From: Thioalkalivibrio paradoxus
GTDB taxonomy: Bacteria; Pseudomonadota; Gammaproteobacteria; Ectothiorhodospirales; Ectothiorhodospiraceae
Assembly: GCA_011390565.1 (NCBI GenBank)
Contig: JAABSC010000001.1
Span: forward strand, 711,178 to 775,177
Direction: 5' to 3'
DNA: 64,000 nt
The translations under genes were made by a program, and so were the position numbers. The notes beneath the pieces are model-generated. The model was not told the origin of the DNA, searched no databases, and saw only the letters and a program-made list of their open reading frames with translations. This document shows positions 42,890 through 52,735 of the stretch, piece by piece (the first letter of the stretch is position 1; each line of letters opens with the position of its first letter).

Positions 42890-43690
42890 ATGATGTTTCA
42901 GCGGCTTAGGGAAGACATCCAGTGCGTGTTCGAGCGCGATCCGGCCGCGCGCAACAGCTTCGAGGTGCTGACCGCCTACCCGGGTCTCCATGCCGTCTGG
43001 TTTCATCGCGCGGCCCATGGACTGTGGCGCATCCGCTTGCGCTGGCTGGCACGGGTGGTGGGCAATCTGAGCCGACTTCTGACCGGGATCGAGATTCATC
43101 CCGGCGCGCGCATCGGCCGGCGTTTCTTCATCGACCACGGAATGGGCGTGGTCATCGGGGAGACCGCGGAAATCGGTGATGATTGCACGATCTATCATCA
43201 GGTGACGCTGGGCGGGACCACCTGGAACAAGGGCAAGCGGCATCCCACGCTGGACGATGGCGTGGTGGTCGGTGCCGGGGCGAAGATTCTGGGGCCCGTC
43301 CGCATCGGTGCCCGCGCACGCGTCGGTTCCAACGCGGTTGTACTGCGGGATGTGCCGGCGGATGCCACCGCGGCGGGCATTCCGGCACGGATCCTCGGGC
43401 CTCGTCCGGAACCCAACCATCGCTTCAAGGCGATGGCCGATCGCATGGGATTCGATGCCTACGGACTGACCCGCGACATGCCCGATCCGGTCGCGAATGC
43501 GATCCATCGCATCGTGGACCATATGCACGAGATCGATGAGCGGATGGAACGCGCATGCACCGCGTTGAAGAACGCGGGGATCGATATCGGCGGCGACGGC
43601 GAGATGCATCCGATCTCCCGCGGTGATCTCGAGGGGCTTGAGCCCGAAAGCTGCGAAATTCCCCCACACAAGACCTCGGGAAATAACTGA
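42890..43690 (+). CDS. cysE: serine O-acetyltransferase CysE
   Basis: 266 residues; makes O-acetylserine, the substrate of CysM (12767-13675). The left-handed beta-helix hexapeptide repeats run from about residue 60 ([23 protein letters not shown]) with the acetyl-CoA/His region [17 protein letters not shown]. The C-terminal extension beyond the helix is longer than in short CysE forms. Two tandem ATG codons occur at 42890 and 42893; which is used is uncertain. Confidence 0.94.
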   Translation: MMFQRLREDIQCVFERDPAARNSFEVLTAYPGLHAVWFHRAAHGLWRIRLRWLARVVGNLSRLLTGIEIHPGARIGRRFFIDHGMGVVIGETAEIGDDCTIYHQVTLGGTTWNKGKRHPTLDDGVVVGAGAKILGPVRIGARARVGSNAVVLRDVPADATAAGIPARILGPRPEPNHRFKAMADRMGFDAYGLTRDMPDPVANAIHRIVDHMHEIDERMERACTALKNAGIDIGGDGEMHPISRGDLEGLEPESCEIPPHKTSGNN

Positions 43691-43742
43691 TCAATTTATT
43701 GGGTTAATATTCGAAAAATTCGAAACCAGTTGTGGGAACCGG

Positions 43743-44237
43743 ATGAAACTGACGACCAAGGGGCGCTACGCGGTAACGGCCATGCTCGACGTTGCGATGC
43801 ACTCGCAGGACAGTCCGGTTTCGCTCGCAGAGGTGTCCGAGCGCCAGCATCTTTCGCTGTCCTACCTGGAACAGTTGTTTTCGCGGTTGCGGCGCCAGGG
43901 CCTGGTGCGCAGTGTGCGTGGCCCCGGCGGAGGGTACCGTCTTGGGCGCAGTCCCGAGGAAATTACCGTGGCCGACATCATTCTGGCCGTGGACGAGCCG
44001 GTCGACGTCACCCGTTGCGGCGGCAAGGGGAACTGCCATCGCAACTCCCGTTGCCTCACACACGATCTCTGGACGGAACTCTCGCACAAGCTGCAGGATT
44101 TTCTGAGCGCCCGGTCGCTGGCCGACGTGCTGGAGCGGCACCAACTCGCGCGGACCGGCGATGCTTCCGGAGCGACGGTTCCGCTTGAAAAGAGGCAGAA
44201 GGGCCGCCGCACGTATCCCATTGCGGCGGCCAAGTAG
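43743..44237 (+). CDS. iscR: Fe-S cluster regulator IscR (Rrf2 family)
   Basis: 164 residues. Winged-helix N-terminus [18 protein letters not shown]; the three cluster cysteines are in [20 protein letters not shown]. IscR senses cluster supply and normally represses iscSUA-hscBA-fdx immediately downstream; here the next gene is ndk. The AT-rich leader at 43691-43742, with TAATAT at 43705 and a repeated ATTCGAA, is the probable promoter region. Its target may be a suf operon elsewhere. Confidence 0.95.
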   Translation: MKLTTKGRYAVTAMLDVAMHSQDSPVSLAEVSERQHLSLSYLEQLFSRLRRQGLVRSVRGPGGGYRLGRSPEEITVADIILAVDEPVDVTRCGGKGNCHRNSRCLTHDLWTELSHKLQDFLSARSLADVLERHQLARTGDASGATVPLEKRQKGRRTYPIAAAK

Positions 44238-44299
44238 GACGTCGCCGGCGACGGGGTACATGGAGCATTTGATCGCCGGTTCGAGCCGACTGCGCTTCA

Positions 44300-44328
44300 T
44301 TGCCCTGAACAGGGCCTGCCGCTAGACT
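44300..44328 (+). promoter_or_regulatory. candidate promoter upstream of the ndk leader
   Basis: TTGCCC at 44300-44305 and TAGACT at 44323-44328 with 17-bp spacing form a fair sigma-70 promoter. The predicted start near 44335 puts the terminator at 44346-44380 inside the ndk 5' leader. A promoter upstream of a terminator and before the gene is the layout of an attenuator, but no experiment supports its use. Confidence 0.45.
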
Positions 44329-44345
44329 ACGCCACGATTTCAGAT

Positions 44346-44380
44346 ACCCGCCGAAACTTCTGGCGGGTTCTCGTTTTTTT
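44346..44380 (+). terminator. intrinsic terminator between iscR and ndk
   Basis: Stem ACCCGCC / GGCGGGT (7 bp), loop GAAACTTCT, then TCTCG and a run of seven T ending at 44380. The ndk ribosome site CAGGAG follows only six bases later. It either ends the iscR message or, if the promoter at 44300 is active, sits in the ndk leader as an attenuator. It is the only classical T-run terminator I found in the window. Confidence 0.85.
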
Positions 44381-44397
44381 ATCCCAGGAGAAGACCC

Positions 44398-44829
44398 GTG
44401 GCCGACGAACGTACCCTTTCCATCATCAAGCCCGATGCCGTTGCGAAAAACGTCATCGGCGAAATCTACAGCCGCTTCGAGAAGGGTGGACTGCGCATTG
44501 TCGCAGCACGAATGATGCACCTGACGCGCGAGCAGGCCGAGGGCTTCTACGCGGTACACAAGGAACGCCCCTTCTTCGCCGATCTCGTCGAGTTCATGAT
44601 GTCCGGTCCGGTGATGGTGCAGGTGCTCGAAGGCGAGAATGCCATTGCGCGCAACCGTGAAATCATGGGTGCCACCAACCCCAAGGAAGCCGCTCCGGGA
44701 ACCATCCGGGCCGATTTCGCGAGCAGCATCGACGAAAATGCCGTGCACGGCTCCGACGCGGCGGAGACCGCGCGGAACGAGATCGCGTTCTTCTTCGGCG
44801 AAGATGGTGTCTGCCCGCGTACCCGCTGA
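44398..44829 (+). CDS. ndk: nucleoside diphosphate kinase
   Basis: 143 residues, exchanges gamma-phosphates between nucleoside triphosphates. GTG start (ribosome site AGGAG 8 bases upstream) giving [15 protein letters not shown]. The active-site histidine lies in NAVHGSDA, and the signature [16 protein letters not shown] is intact. It is followed by rlmN, the usual gammaproteobacterial order after iscR and isc genes. Confidence 0.98.
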   Translation: MADERTLSIIKPDAVAKNVIGEIYSRFEKGGLRIVAARMMHLTREQAEGFYAVHKERPFFADLVEFMMSGPVMVQVLEGENAIARNREIMGATNPKEAAPGTIRADFASSIDENAVHGSDAAETARNEIAFFFGEDGVCPRTR

Positions 44830-44988
44830 ATTGCACGCCCCGTGGGGTCGGCCGGCGGCGCCGGTATGCCTGCCCCGCGGTTGGGCGCGGAACACGCCGC
44901 GGTCTACGGCGGAACAGGTACGCGGCACCGGCATGCGCTGGTACCCACCGTGCATTACACTGGAAGCCTTACCGTTGACACAGAAGCC

Positions 44989-46122
44989 ATGTCCGTATCG
45001 TCCTCTCTCCGTCTGAACCTGTTGGGACTGCCGCGCGAGCATCTGGCCCGGCAGTTCGAGCTGTGGGGCGAGCGCAGTTTCCGCGCCACCCAGTTGATCA
45101 AATGGATCCACCAGCGCGGCGTGACCGATTTTGCCGTGATGAGCGATCTGTCCAAGGGGCTTCGGGAAAAGCTCGGCGAGGTCGCCGAGATCACGATTCC
45201 GGAAATCGCGCTGGAACGCCGGTCGGATGATGGCACCGTGAAGTGGGTGCTGCGTCTGGCCGATGGCAATGCCATCGAGACCGTGTATATCCCGGAGGAC
45301 GACCGGGGTACGCTCTGCATCTCCTCGCAGGTGGGCTGCGCGCTGGACTGCACGTTCTGCTCCACGGCACAGCAGGGCTTCAATCGGAACCTCACCGCCC
45401 ACGAGATCATCGGCCAGCTTTGGCTCGCGAACAACCGCGTGCCGGTACCCGAGGGACGTTCTCGTGCAGTCACCAACGTGGTGTTCATGGGGATGGGCGA
45501 GCCCCTCGCCAATTTCGATGCGGTGGTCGAAGCCATCGATCTGATGCTCGACGACAATGCCTATGGCCTGAGCAAGCGCAGGGTCACACTGAGCACCTCC
45601 GGTCTGGTACCCGCCCTGGATCGCCTGGGAGACATCACCGATGTTGCGCTGGCGGTGAGTCTGCATGCGCCGAACGATGCCCTGCGCGACCGTCTGGTGC
45701 CGATCAACCGCAAATATCCCATCCGGGAACTGCTCGCCGCCTGCCGCCGGTACACGCGCGATGGGGGTCGGCATCACCGGGTCACCTTTGAATACGTGCT
45801 GCTCGCGGGGATCAATGATCAGCCCGAGCACGCCCGTGAACTCATTCGTCTGCTTCGGGATGTACCCTGCAAGATCAACCTGATTCCATTCAATCCGTTC
45901 CCCGGAGCGCCCTTCGTCCGCCCGACTGAAGCGGCCGTGCGCGAGTTCGAGCGCCTGCTGGGGACCGCCGGATTCGTCACCATCGTGCGGCGCACCCGGG
46001 GCGACGACATCGATGCCGCCTGCGGACAGCTGGTGGGGCAGGTCGAGGACCGCAGCCGACGGGCCCCGCGCATGATCCGCCTGCATGCCGAGTTGCCCGC
46101 ACCCGCGGGTGTGCGGCTGTGA
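44989..46122 (+). CDS. rlmN: dual-specificity 23S rRNA/tRNA m2A methyltransferase RlmN
   Basis: Radical-SAM enzyme, 377 residues. The cluster motif is [18 protein letters not shown] (C-x3-C-x2-C). The two methylating cysteines are expected near the region after the FSLHAPND motif and at the C-terminus. [15 protein letters not shown] and the [17 protein letters not shown] helix are typical. ATG 44989 ([14 protein letters not shown]) is chosen; the long upstream frame from 44842 lacks family similarity. It overlaps pilW by 4 bp. Confidence 0.96.
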   Translation: MSVSSSLRLNLLGLPREHLARQFELWGERSFRATQLIKWIHQRGVTDFAVMSDLSKGLREKLGEVAEITIPEIALERRSDDGTVKWVLRLADGNAIETVYIPEDDRGTLCISSQVGCALDCTFCSTAQQGFNRNLTAHEIIGQLWLANNRVPVPEGRSRAVTNVVFMGMGEPLANFDAVVEAIDLMLDDNAYGLSKRRVTLSTSGLVPALDRLGDITDVALAVSLHAPNDALRDRLVPINRKYPIRELLAACRRYTRDGGRHHRVTFEYVLLAGINDQPEHARELIRLLRDVPCKINLIPFNPFPGAPFVRPTEAAVREFERLLGTAGFVTIVRRTRGDDIDAACGQLVGQVEDRSRRAPRMIRLHAELPAPAGVRL

Positions 46123-46907
46123 ACGGGCCGTCCGTCCGCGCGCGCTTCCTCCCGGGCGGGGTGGCCGGACTCATCCTCGTGCTGCTCGTGCTTGCCGGCT
46201 GCACCGGAGTGCAACCCAAGCCGTCCACGGACCAGCGCCGGGCGGCCGAGGTCAATGCCGAGCTCGGCATCAACTATCTGCAGAACAATGAACTTGCCCA
46301 GGCGCAGCGTGCCCTGGACCGCGCAATGCAATTCGATCCGAATGTCGCGCTGGCACATCTCGGAATGGCTTCGTTGCGCGAGCGGCAGGGCTCCGAGGAA
46401 CTGGCGCTGAAGCACTACCGCGAGGCGCTGCGGCTGGAACCGGACAACGCTTACGCCCAGACCAACCTCGGTGACATCCTCTGCCGCAGTGGCGAGATCC
46501 GGGACGGGCAGGCGCTTCTGGGCAAGGCCATTGCCAATCGCTCCTTCGCAATGCGCCAGCTGGCACTCTTCAACTCGGGCATGTGCCACCTGCGCGCGGG
46601 GGAGACGGCCGAGGCCGAGGCCCGTATCCGCGAGGCGTTGCGGGAGGATCCGAACTATGCCGAGGCGCTGTTCCAGATGGCGATACTCACCTTCGAACAG
46701 GAACGCCCGTTTCAGACCCGGGCCTTTCTCTCCCGCCTCGAGGGCTTGGGTGTGGCCACGCCCCGATCGCTCCAACTTTGCTACGAGTCGGAAACACTCC
46801 TGGGAAATCCGGTCGACGCGCAACGCTGCGCGGAGCGGCTGATGCGTGAATTCGGAGAGAGCGACGAGGCCGCCGAGCTTCGCCGCAGAGGGCACATCGG
46901 TGGGTGA
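46119..46907 (+). CDS. pilW: type IV pilus biogenesis lipoprotein PilW/PilF
   Basis: 262 residues with GTG start overlapping rlmN. A lipoprotein signal with lipobox LAGC (C28) and then TPR repeats (about residues 45-215; [39 protein letters not shown]). It helps place and stabilise the secretin PilQ in the outer membrane. The position between rlmN and rodZ is conserved. No other pilus gene is in the window. Confidence 0.92.
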   Translation: MNGPSVRARFLPGGVAGLILVLLVLAGCTGVQPKPSTDQRRAAEVNAELGINYLQNNELAQAQRALDRAMQFDPNVALAHLGMASLRERQGSEELALKHYREALRLEPDNAYAQTNLGDILCRSGEIRDGQALLGKAIANRSFAMRQLALFNSGMCHLRAGETAEAEARIREALREDPNYAEALFQMAILTFEQERPFQTRAFLSRLEGLGVATPRSLQLCYESETLLGNPVDAQRCAERLMREFGESDEAAELRRRGHIGG

Positions 46908-48129
46908 TCGGAAAGACCAGGAACCGCGTTTCGGGCAGCTCGACGACCTGGGCGAGAATACGGTCTCATCGGTGGGCCTGCGCAGCGATGCGCCCGACCC
47001 ACCCGAAAGGGCCGAGGGCGGTGAACCCGGGGTTTCGTCCGCCAGCGGTCTGACGACGCGTGATCACCCGGTGGAGGCGCACCCCGCGCTTCCAGGCACC
47101 CCCGGGGAAGCGTTGCGTGAGGCGCGTGTGCACAAGGGCCTGGACACAGTCACCCTGGCGCAGCGCACACGGCTGTCGCGCAAGACCATCGAGGATCTGG
47201 AGTTCAACCGCTTCAGTGAGATTCCCCCCACCTACGTGCGCGGCTATCTGCGCGCCGTGGCCCGCGAGCTGGACGCCGACGGCGACGCGTGGGTCCGCGC
47301 CTTTGAAAACCTTGGGTATGCCGATCCGACGGTGGGGCCGATGACCAGGGGAGCCGCTGCTGGCACGGTCAAGCGCTCTCGTAGCGGCCTTGGGTACCTG
47401 TTGATCCTGCTGGCGGTGCTCGGCGCGCTTGCATTCGGCGCATACCTCTGGCTGGCGGACAGCGGCGGGAATGTGCTCGAAGGGATCCCGGGCGGTTCCT
47501 GGCTGGATTCGTCTCCGCCCACCGGGCCGGTCGACGGGGCCACCGTCGAGGCGCCGGAGGCGGTGGTCGGCGAACCGGCCGCCGAGCCGGACCCGCTGGT
47601 CGAGCTGGCGTTCGACCCGATGCCGGAACCCGCGCCGGTCGGGAGTCCTCAGGTCGGTCCCGTGTCCGACGTCCCCCGATCCGCTCCGGCCACGTCGATC
47701 GACTCTCCGATGACCGAGGCCGTTGAGGCCGTTGAGGCCGTTGAGGCCGTTGAGGCCGTCGAGTCCGGCGCGCAGGAGCCGGGCGATCGGGCCGAGTCCG
47801 CGGCACCTGCGGCCGATGCGTCGCTGGAGCAGGCATCGCCCCTCCCGCCCGAGCCGGTTGCCGTCGCCCCATCCGCCGGGCGCGGCGTGCTCGAGTTGTC
47901 ATTCCAGGAGACGTCCTGGGCCGAGATCCGCTCGGCATCGGACGTGATCGAACTGCGCGGAGTGTTCGACCGCGGCGATCGTCGCAGCGTCGAGGTCGAG
48001 TTGCCCGCGCGTGTGGTTCTGGGCAACGCGCCCGGTGTGGCGCTGGATCTGAATGGTGTGGCCGTCGATCTGGAGACGCACACCCGTGGCGACCGCACCG
48101 CCCGCTTCGATCTGGACGCCAACCCATGA
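46900..48129 (+). CDS. rodZ: cytoskeletal protein RodZ
   Basis: 409 residues from GTG 46900, with GCAGAGGG 7 bases upstream; it overlaps pilW by 8 bp. The N-terminal helix-turn-helix domain (about 68-130, [31 protein letters not shown]) binds MreB. A transmembrane helix is at about 164-186. The periplasmic linker is Pro/Glu/Ala-rich with a five-fold EAV repeat (residues about 273-287), and the C-terminal DUF4115 domain ends the protein. An N-terminal extension of about 65 residues precedes the HTH. ispG, usually next, is absent. Confidence 0.92.
   Translation: MGDRKDQEPRFGQLDDLGENTVSSVGLRSDAPDPPERAEGGEPGVSSASGLTTRDHPVEAHPALPGTPGEALREARVHKGLDTVTLAQRTRLSRKTIEDLEFNRFSEIPPTYVRGYLRAVARELDADGDAWVRAFENLGYADPTVGPMTRGAAAGTVKRSRSGLGYLLILLAVLGALAFGAYLWLADSGGNVLEGIPGGSWLDSSPPTGPVDGATVEAPEAVVGEPAAEPDPLVELAFDPMPEPAPVGSPQVGPVSDVPRSAPATSIDSPMTEAVEAVEAVEAVEAVESGAQEPGDRAESAAPAADASLEQASPLPPEPVAVAPSAGRGVLELSFQETSWAEIRSASDVIELRGVFDRGDRRSVEVELPARVVLGNAPGVALDLNGVAVDLETHTRGDRTARFDLDANP
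47716..47760 (+). repeat. five tandem 9-bp repeats inside rodZ
   Basis: Four copies of GAGGCCGTT and one GAGGCCGTC in direct succession, coding for (EAV)5 in the disordered periplasmic linker of RodZ. Copies are almost identical at the DNA level, so they arose recently and may vary in number without a frameshift. Confidence 0.9.
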
Positions 48130-48169
48130 CCTGCGGCGCGCGATCGCGTATTGCCGGGCAGGAGGCGGC

Positions 48170-49462
48170 ATGAAGGCCATCCAGTCGATCCGGGGAATGC
48201 ATGACATTCTCCCGGATGCGGTGCATGTGTGGCAGCATCTGGAACGCTGCCTGCGCGACATCCTCGGCGCTTACGGGTACCAGGAAATCCGGCTGCCCGC
48301 GGTGGAATTCACCGAACTCTTTGCGCGTTCCATCGGCGATGTCACGGATATCGTCGAAAAAGAGATGTACACCTTCCAGGACCGCAACGGCGACCTTCTG
48401 AGCCTGCGGCCGGAAGGAACGGCGGGCTGCGTTCGCGCGGGCGTGGAGCATGGGCTGCTGCACAATCAGGTACAGCGTTTCTGGTACCAGGGGCCGATGT
48501 TTCGCCACGAGCGGCCGCAGAAAGGGCGCTATCGTCAGTTCCACCAGGTCGGTGTCGAGGTTTTCGGAGTGCCCGGACCGGATGTGGACGCCGAACTGCT
48601 GGCCGTCACCACCCGCCTGTGGCGCGCGCTGGGCCTGCGCAATCTGCGTCTCGAGCTGAACACCCTGGGAACACCGGCCAGCCGCCAGCAATATCGAGAG
48701 CGTCTGATCGCCTATTTCGAAGAGCACCGGGCAGCCCTGGATGCCGAGGCGCTCCGCAGGTTGCATGAGAACCCGCTGCGCCTGCTCGATAGCAAGCATC
48801 CCGAAACGGCTGCGGTCGCCCGGGAGGCGCCCACCCTCCTGGATGATCTCGATGCCGATTCACGGGCCCATTTCGACGGTCTCCGGGGCCATCTCGACGC
48901 GCTCGGAATCGAGTACACACACAACCCGCGACTGGTGCGCGGTCTGGACTACTATACCCACACGGTCTTCGAATGGATCACGGACGAACTCGGTGCACAG
49001 GGCACCGTCTGTGCCGGCGGTCGTTACGACGGCCTGGTCGAGCAGCTGGGCGGTCGCGCCACTCCGGCGATCGGTTTCGCGATGGGTCTGGAACGCCTGG
49101 TCAGCCTGTTGCTCGACCAGGCGGCTGTGCCCGAGGTGACGGGTCCGGACGTGTATCTCGTGGTGCCTGGCGATCCCGGCCCGCAGGCACTCGTTCTGGC
49201 CGAGCGTCTGCGTGACGAACTTCCCGGACTGCAGCTGGTACTCAACTGCGGCGGGGGCAGCATGAAGTCGCAGATGAAGAAAGCCGACAGGACGGGCGCG
49301 CGCTACGCGGTTATCCTTGGCGCCGAAGAGATCGCGCAGGGGACGGCGCTGGTGAAGTCGCTGCGGGACACCGAAGAGGCGCAGCTGACGGTGGCACAGG
49401 CAGACCTGGCGGCGCTGATGCGGGCGCGGCTCGAGAGACAATCCGGAGGAAGGGACCGATGA
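48170..49462 (+). CDS. hisS: histidyl-tRNA synthetase
   Basis: 430 residues, class II aminoacyl-tRNA synthetase. Starts [15 protein letters not shown]; motif 2 is [23 protein letters not shown]; the histidine A motif is [12 protein letters not shown] and motif 3 is [18 protein letters not shown] is 6-10 bases before ATG 48170; the longer open frame upstream runs through rodZ. It overlaps yfgM by 4 bp. Confidence 0.98.
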   Translation: MKAIQSIRGMHDILPDAVHVWQHLERCLRDILGAYGYQEIRLPAVEFTELFARSIGDVTDIVEKEMYTFQDRNGDLLSLRPEGTAGCVRAGVEHGLLHNQVQRFWYQGPMFRHERPQKGRYRQFHQVGVEVFGVPGPDVDAELLAVTTRLWRALGLRNLRLELNTLGTPASRQQYRERLIAYFEEHRAALDAEALRRLHENPLRLLDSKHPETAAVAREAPTLLDDLDADSRAHFDGLRGHLDALGIEYTHNPRLVRGLDYYTHTVFEWITDELGAQGTVCAGGRYDGLVEQLGGRATPAIGFAMGLERLVSLLLDQAAVPEVTGPDVYLVVPGDPGPQALVLAERLRDELPGLQLVLNCGGGSMKSQMKKADRTGARYAVILGAEEIAQGTALVKSLRDTEEAQLTVAQADLAALMRARLERQSGGRDR

Positions 49463-50076
49463 GCAGCTACCTCACCGACGAGGAGAAAGCGGAGGCCATC
49501 AAGAAATGGTGGGTGGATAACGGTACCGCGGTCATTGGCGGGCTGGTGCTCGGGGTCGCGGGCCTGTTCGGCTGGAACTGGTGGACGGATCGTCAGGACG
49601 CGCAGGCCGAGTCCGCTTCCGAACTCTATTCGATGGCACTGACTCAGTTCGCTGCTGGCGAGTACACGCGGGCTTCGGCGGTGGCGTCGGAGTTGACCGA
49701 GAAGGGGCGGGGTACGCCCTATGCGGCGGTGGGCTGGGCCATGATCGCCGACATCGCGGTGCGCCAGCAGCAAGACGAGCAGGCCATCCATGCGTTGGAG
49801 CAGGCGCGAACCTCGACCCCTGATCGCGGTTATCGGCAGATCTTGAGTCTCCGCCTGGCCCGGCATCTGGTTGCAGCCGACCGGCTGGACGAAGCCGAGA
49901 CGCTGTTGGGCGAAGTCGCCGGTGATGCGTTTGCCGGACTGCGTGCCGAGCTGCGCGGCGATATCGCTCGCGCCCGGGGTGACGCGCAGCGCGCCCGCGA
50001 ATTTTATATGGAAGCTCGGGCGGCAGGGAACGACACCGAATTCCTCCGTCTGAAGATCGATGAACTCTCCGCGTAA
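49459..50076 (+). CDS. yfgM: YfgM-like TPR membrane protein
   Basis: 205 residues: short cytoplasmic N-terminus, one transmembrane helix (about 17-40, [21 protein letters not shown]) and periplasmic TPR repeats. YfgM associates with the SecYEG-PpiD chaperone network in E. coli. The [18 protein letters not shown] start is typical. Position between hisS and bamB is conserved. Confidence 0.92.
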   Translation: MSSYLTDEEKAEAIKKWWVDNGTAVIGGLVLGVAGLFGWNWWTDRQDAQAESASELYSMALTQFAAGEYTRASAVASELTEKGRGTPYAAVGWAMIADIAVRQQQDEQAIHALEQARTSTPDRGYRQILSLRLARHLVAADRLDEAETLLGEVAGDAFAGLRAELRGDIARARGDAQRAREFYMEARAAGNDTEFLRLKIDELSA

Positions 50077-50091
50077 GGGGTGCCCAAGCTC

Positions 50092-51264
50092 ATGATGACC
50101 GTTCTTCTGCGTATTTGGCTTGTGACCGCGCTCGCGTTCGCTCTGGCGGCCTGCGGACTCTGGACCCGTGATACCAGCGAGCCGCCGGCTCCGTTGCCGC
50201 AGTTTTCCGCGATCGGAAGCCCCTCGACGGTCTGGTCGCGATCGATCGGCGTGCGTGGCGACCGCTTCCTCTGGCAGCTCAAGCCGGGGGTGACCGATGA
50301 CCTGGTCGTGGCGGCGGATGCAAGCGGACGGGTGACGGCGCTCGATCGCGGAACCGGGAATCCGCGCTGGGAGAACCGACTGCGAGGAATCCGTATCGCC
50401 TCTGGCGTGGGCGTCGGAGATGGCGTGGCCGTCGTGGGTACACTGGGCGGCGATGCGATTGCTCTGCGGCTGGACGGTGGCGGCGAGATCTGGCGCACCC
50501 GGCTGTCCAGCGAGGTGCTCGCGGTATCGCCGGTGGCCGACGGCATTGTGGTCGCCCGTACCAATGACGGTCGCCTCCATGCGCTGGATACAGCCTCCGG
50601 AACGGTGCAGTGGACGGTGCTCAGGACCACGCCCGCGCTGAGTCTTCGCGGTGCACAGATTCCTCAGATCCTGCCCGGTCGGGTGCTGGCCGGCTTCGAC
50701 AACGGCCGGCTGTTGATGCTCGGAGCCGCCCGTGGCAACCCGCTTTGGGAGGCGACCATCGCCGTGCCGTCCGGCCGCTCGGAACTCGAGCGCCTGATCG
50801 ATGCCGACGGACATGTTCCGATGTTCCGTGGTGCGGCCTTTGCCACCGCGTACCAGGGCCGCCTTGCCGCCGTGGCGCTCGATACGGGCGAACTCATCTG
50901 GACGCGGGAGTTCTCGTCCTACCAGGGAGGCGACATCAGCCCCGAGTCCGAAACGCTGGTCGTCACGGCGGCGGACAGTCATGTCTGGGGCCTCGATCCG
51001 CGTACCGGCGGTGATCTCTGGCAGCAGACAGGCCTGCGCCTGCGCGGTGTAACCGCCCCGGTGGTGGTGGGAGACCAGGCGATCGTGGGCGACTACGAGG
51101 GCTACCTGCACTGGCTGAGCGTGAGCGACGGCCGGCTGCTCGCGCGCACCCGTGTCGGTTCGGGGCCCATCGTGACCCGTCCGGTACTGCGTGATGGCGT
51201 GCTCTATGTGGCCTCTGGCAACGGCCAGGTCACCGCAGTCCGCGCGCGCGTGGGCAATGACTGA
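50092..51264 (+). CDS. bamB: outer-membrane assembly lipoprotein BamB
   Basis: 390 residues, beta-propeller lipoprotein of the BAM complex. Lipobox LAAC with the lipidated cysteine near residue 17; PQQ-like repeats follow (ALDRGTGNPRWENRL, ALDTASGTVQWTVL, ALDTGELIWTREF, LDPRTGGDLWQQ). I prefer ATG 50092 because AAGGGG at 50075-50080 has an 11-base gap to it; a GTG at 50080 is in frame but too close to the ribosome site. Confidence 0.95.
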   Translation: MMTVLLRIWLVTALAFALAACGLWTRDTSEPPAPLPQFSAIGSPSTVWSRSIGVRGDRFLWQLKPGVTDDLVVAADASGRVTALDRGTGNPRWENRLRGIRIASGVGVGDGVAVVGTLGGDAIALRLDGGGEIWRTRLSSEVLAVSPVADGIVVARTNDGRLHALDTASGTVQWTVLRTTPALSLRGAQIPQILPGRVLAGFDNGRLLMLGAARGNPLWEATIAVPSGRSELERLIDADGHVPMFRGAAFATAYQGRLAAVALDTGELIWTREFSSYQGGDISPESETLVVTAADSHVWGLDPRTGGDLWQQTGLRLRGVTAPVVVGDQAIVGDYEGYLHWLSVSDGRLLARTRVGSGPIVTRPVLRDGVLYVASGNGQVTAVRARVGND

Positions 51265-51324
51265 GCCTGGAGAGACGATCGGTTTTCTCGTTCCCCTGCC
51301 TCCGACTTCCCGGAGGCGTCCGGG

Positions 51325-52731
51325 ATGATTCCCGTGATCGCCCTCGTCGGTCGTCCGAACGTGGGCAAGTCCACACTGTTCAATCAGCTGACACGTTCGC
51401 GTGATGCGCTGGTTGCCGACCTGCCGGGCTTGACGCGCGACCGTCAGTACGGCATCGGCCGGGTCGGCGATTTTCCCTACATGGTGGTGGATACCGGAGG
51501 GCTCTCGGGAGAGGACGAGGACATGGATGCCGCCATGGCGCAGCAGACGCGCCAGGCCATTCAGGAAGCGGACCTCGTGCTCCTGATGGTGGATGCACGT
51601 GCCGGTCTGACGGCGCAGGATGACGCCATTGCCCGCGACCTGAGATCCCAGGGCATTCGCGCACTGCTCGTCGCGAACAAGACCGACGGGCTCGACGCTG
51701 ATTCCGCGACGGTGGAATTCCACGCGTTGGGCCTCGGCGAGATCCTGCCCATCGCGGCGTCCCACGGACGCGGCATCAATGTCCTGATGCAGCGGGTTGG
51801 GGAGACCATCGCCGCGGAACATGGGGATACGGCACCGGAGGGAGCGGCGCTGGATCGCTGGCCCGGCATCCGGGTGGCGATGGTGGGCCGTCCCAACGTT
51901 GGCAAGTCCACGCTGATCAACCGGCTGCTCGGCGAGGAACGCGTCGTCGCAACCCCGATTGCCGGGACCACCCGAGACAGCATTTTCATCCCGTTCCAGC
52001 GGGACGGACAGGAATACACGCTGATCGATACGGCCGGCCTGCGGCGCCGGGCCCGTGTTCAGGACGTCGTCGAGAAGTTCAGCGTTATCAAGACCCTGCA
52101 GGCGATCGATGCCGCGCAGGTCGTAATCGTGGTACTCGACGCCCGCGCCGGGATCGCGGATCAGGATGCCCACCTGCTCGGTATGGTGCTGGATGCCGGG
52201 CGGGCGCTGGTGCTGGCGGTGAACAAGTGGGATGGGTTGCAGCCCGAGGAACGGGAATCGGTGCGCGCCGAACTCGAGCGCAAACTGGGTTTCCTGCGCT
52301 TCGCGCGCATGCGGCTGATCTCCGCGTTGCATGGAACCAATGTCGGGCACCTGCTCGAGGACGTGCGCGAGGCCCATGCAAGCGCGTTCGCCGAGCTTTC
52401 CACACCCAAACTGACACGCTTGCTGGAATCCGCGGTGGCCGAGCACCAGCCCCCGCTCGTCGGTCATCGGCGTATCAAGCTGCGGTATGCCCACCAGGGT
52501 GGCCGGAACCCGCCCGTCATCATCATCCACGGCAACCAGACCGATGCCCTGCCGCCGGCCTACAAGCGCTTTCTCGAAAACTTCTTCCGCCGGCACCTGA
52601 GTCTCGTCGGGACACCCCTGCGCCTGGAATTCAAGAGCGGCAAGAACCCGTTCGCCGGTCGCCGCAACGTTCTGACCGAGCGCCAGAAGACCAAGCGCAA
52701 GCGCCTGCTGCGCCACGTCAAGGGCCGCTAG
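51325..52731 (+). CDS. der: ribosome-assembly GTPase Der (EngA)
   Basis: 468 residues with two tandem GTPase domains: GRPNVGKST near residue 8 and again near 190, each with DTxG and NKxD motifs, plus the C-terminal KH-like domain ending in [27 protein letters not shown] basic tail. It acts in 50S subunit assembly. CGGAGG lies 8 bases before ATG 51325. Position after bamB is conserved. Confidence 0.98.
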   Translation: MIPVIALVGRPNVGKSTLFNQLTRSRDALVADLPGLTRDRQYGIGRVGDFPYMVVDTGGLSGEDEDMDAAMAQQTRQAIQEADLVLLMVDARAGLTAQDDAIARDLRSQGIRALLVANKTDGLDADSATVEFHALGLGEILPIAASHGRGINVLMQRVGETIAAEHGDTAPEGAALDRWPGIRVAMVGRPNVGKSTLINRLLGEERVVATPIAGTTRDSIFIPFQRDGQEYTLIDTAGLRRRARVQDVVEKFSVIKTLQAIDAAQVVIVVLDARAGIADQDAHLLGMVLDAGRALVLAVNKWDGLQPEERESVRAELERKLGFLRFARMRLISALHGTNVGHLLEDVREAHASAFAELSTPKLTRLLESAVAEHQPPLVGHRRIKLRYAHQGGRNPPVIIIHGNQTDALPPAYKRFLENFFRRHLSLVGTPLRLEFKSGKNPFAGRRNVLTERQKTKRKRLLRHVKGR

Positions 52732-52735
52732 TACC

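Noticed and set aside
44842..44988. Upstream extension of RlmN
   Set aside because: Sequence before ATG 44989 shows no RlmN similarity and runs through the ndk-rlmN gap.
49303..52716. 1137-codon open frame on the minus strand
   Set aside because: It lies opposite hisS, yfgM, bamB and der, all well-conserved; the frame is open only because GC-rich codons leave few stops, and its translation shows no family pattern.
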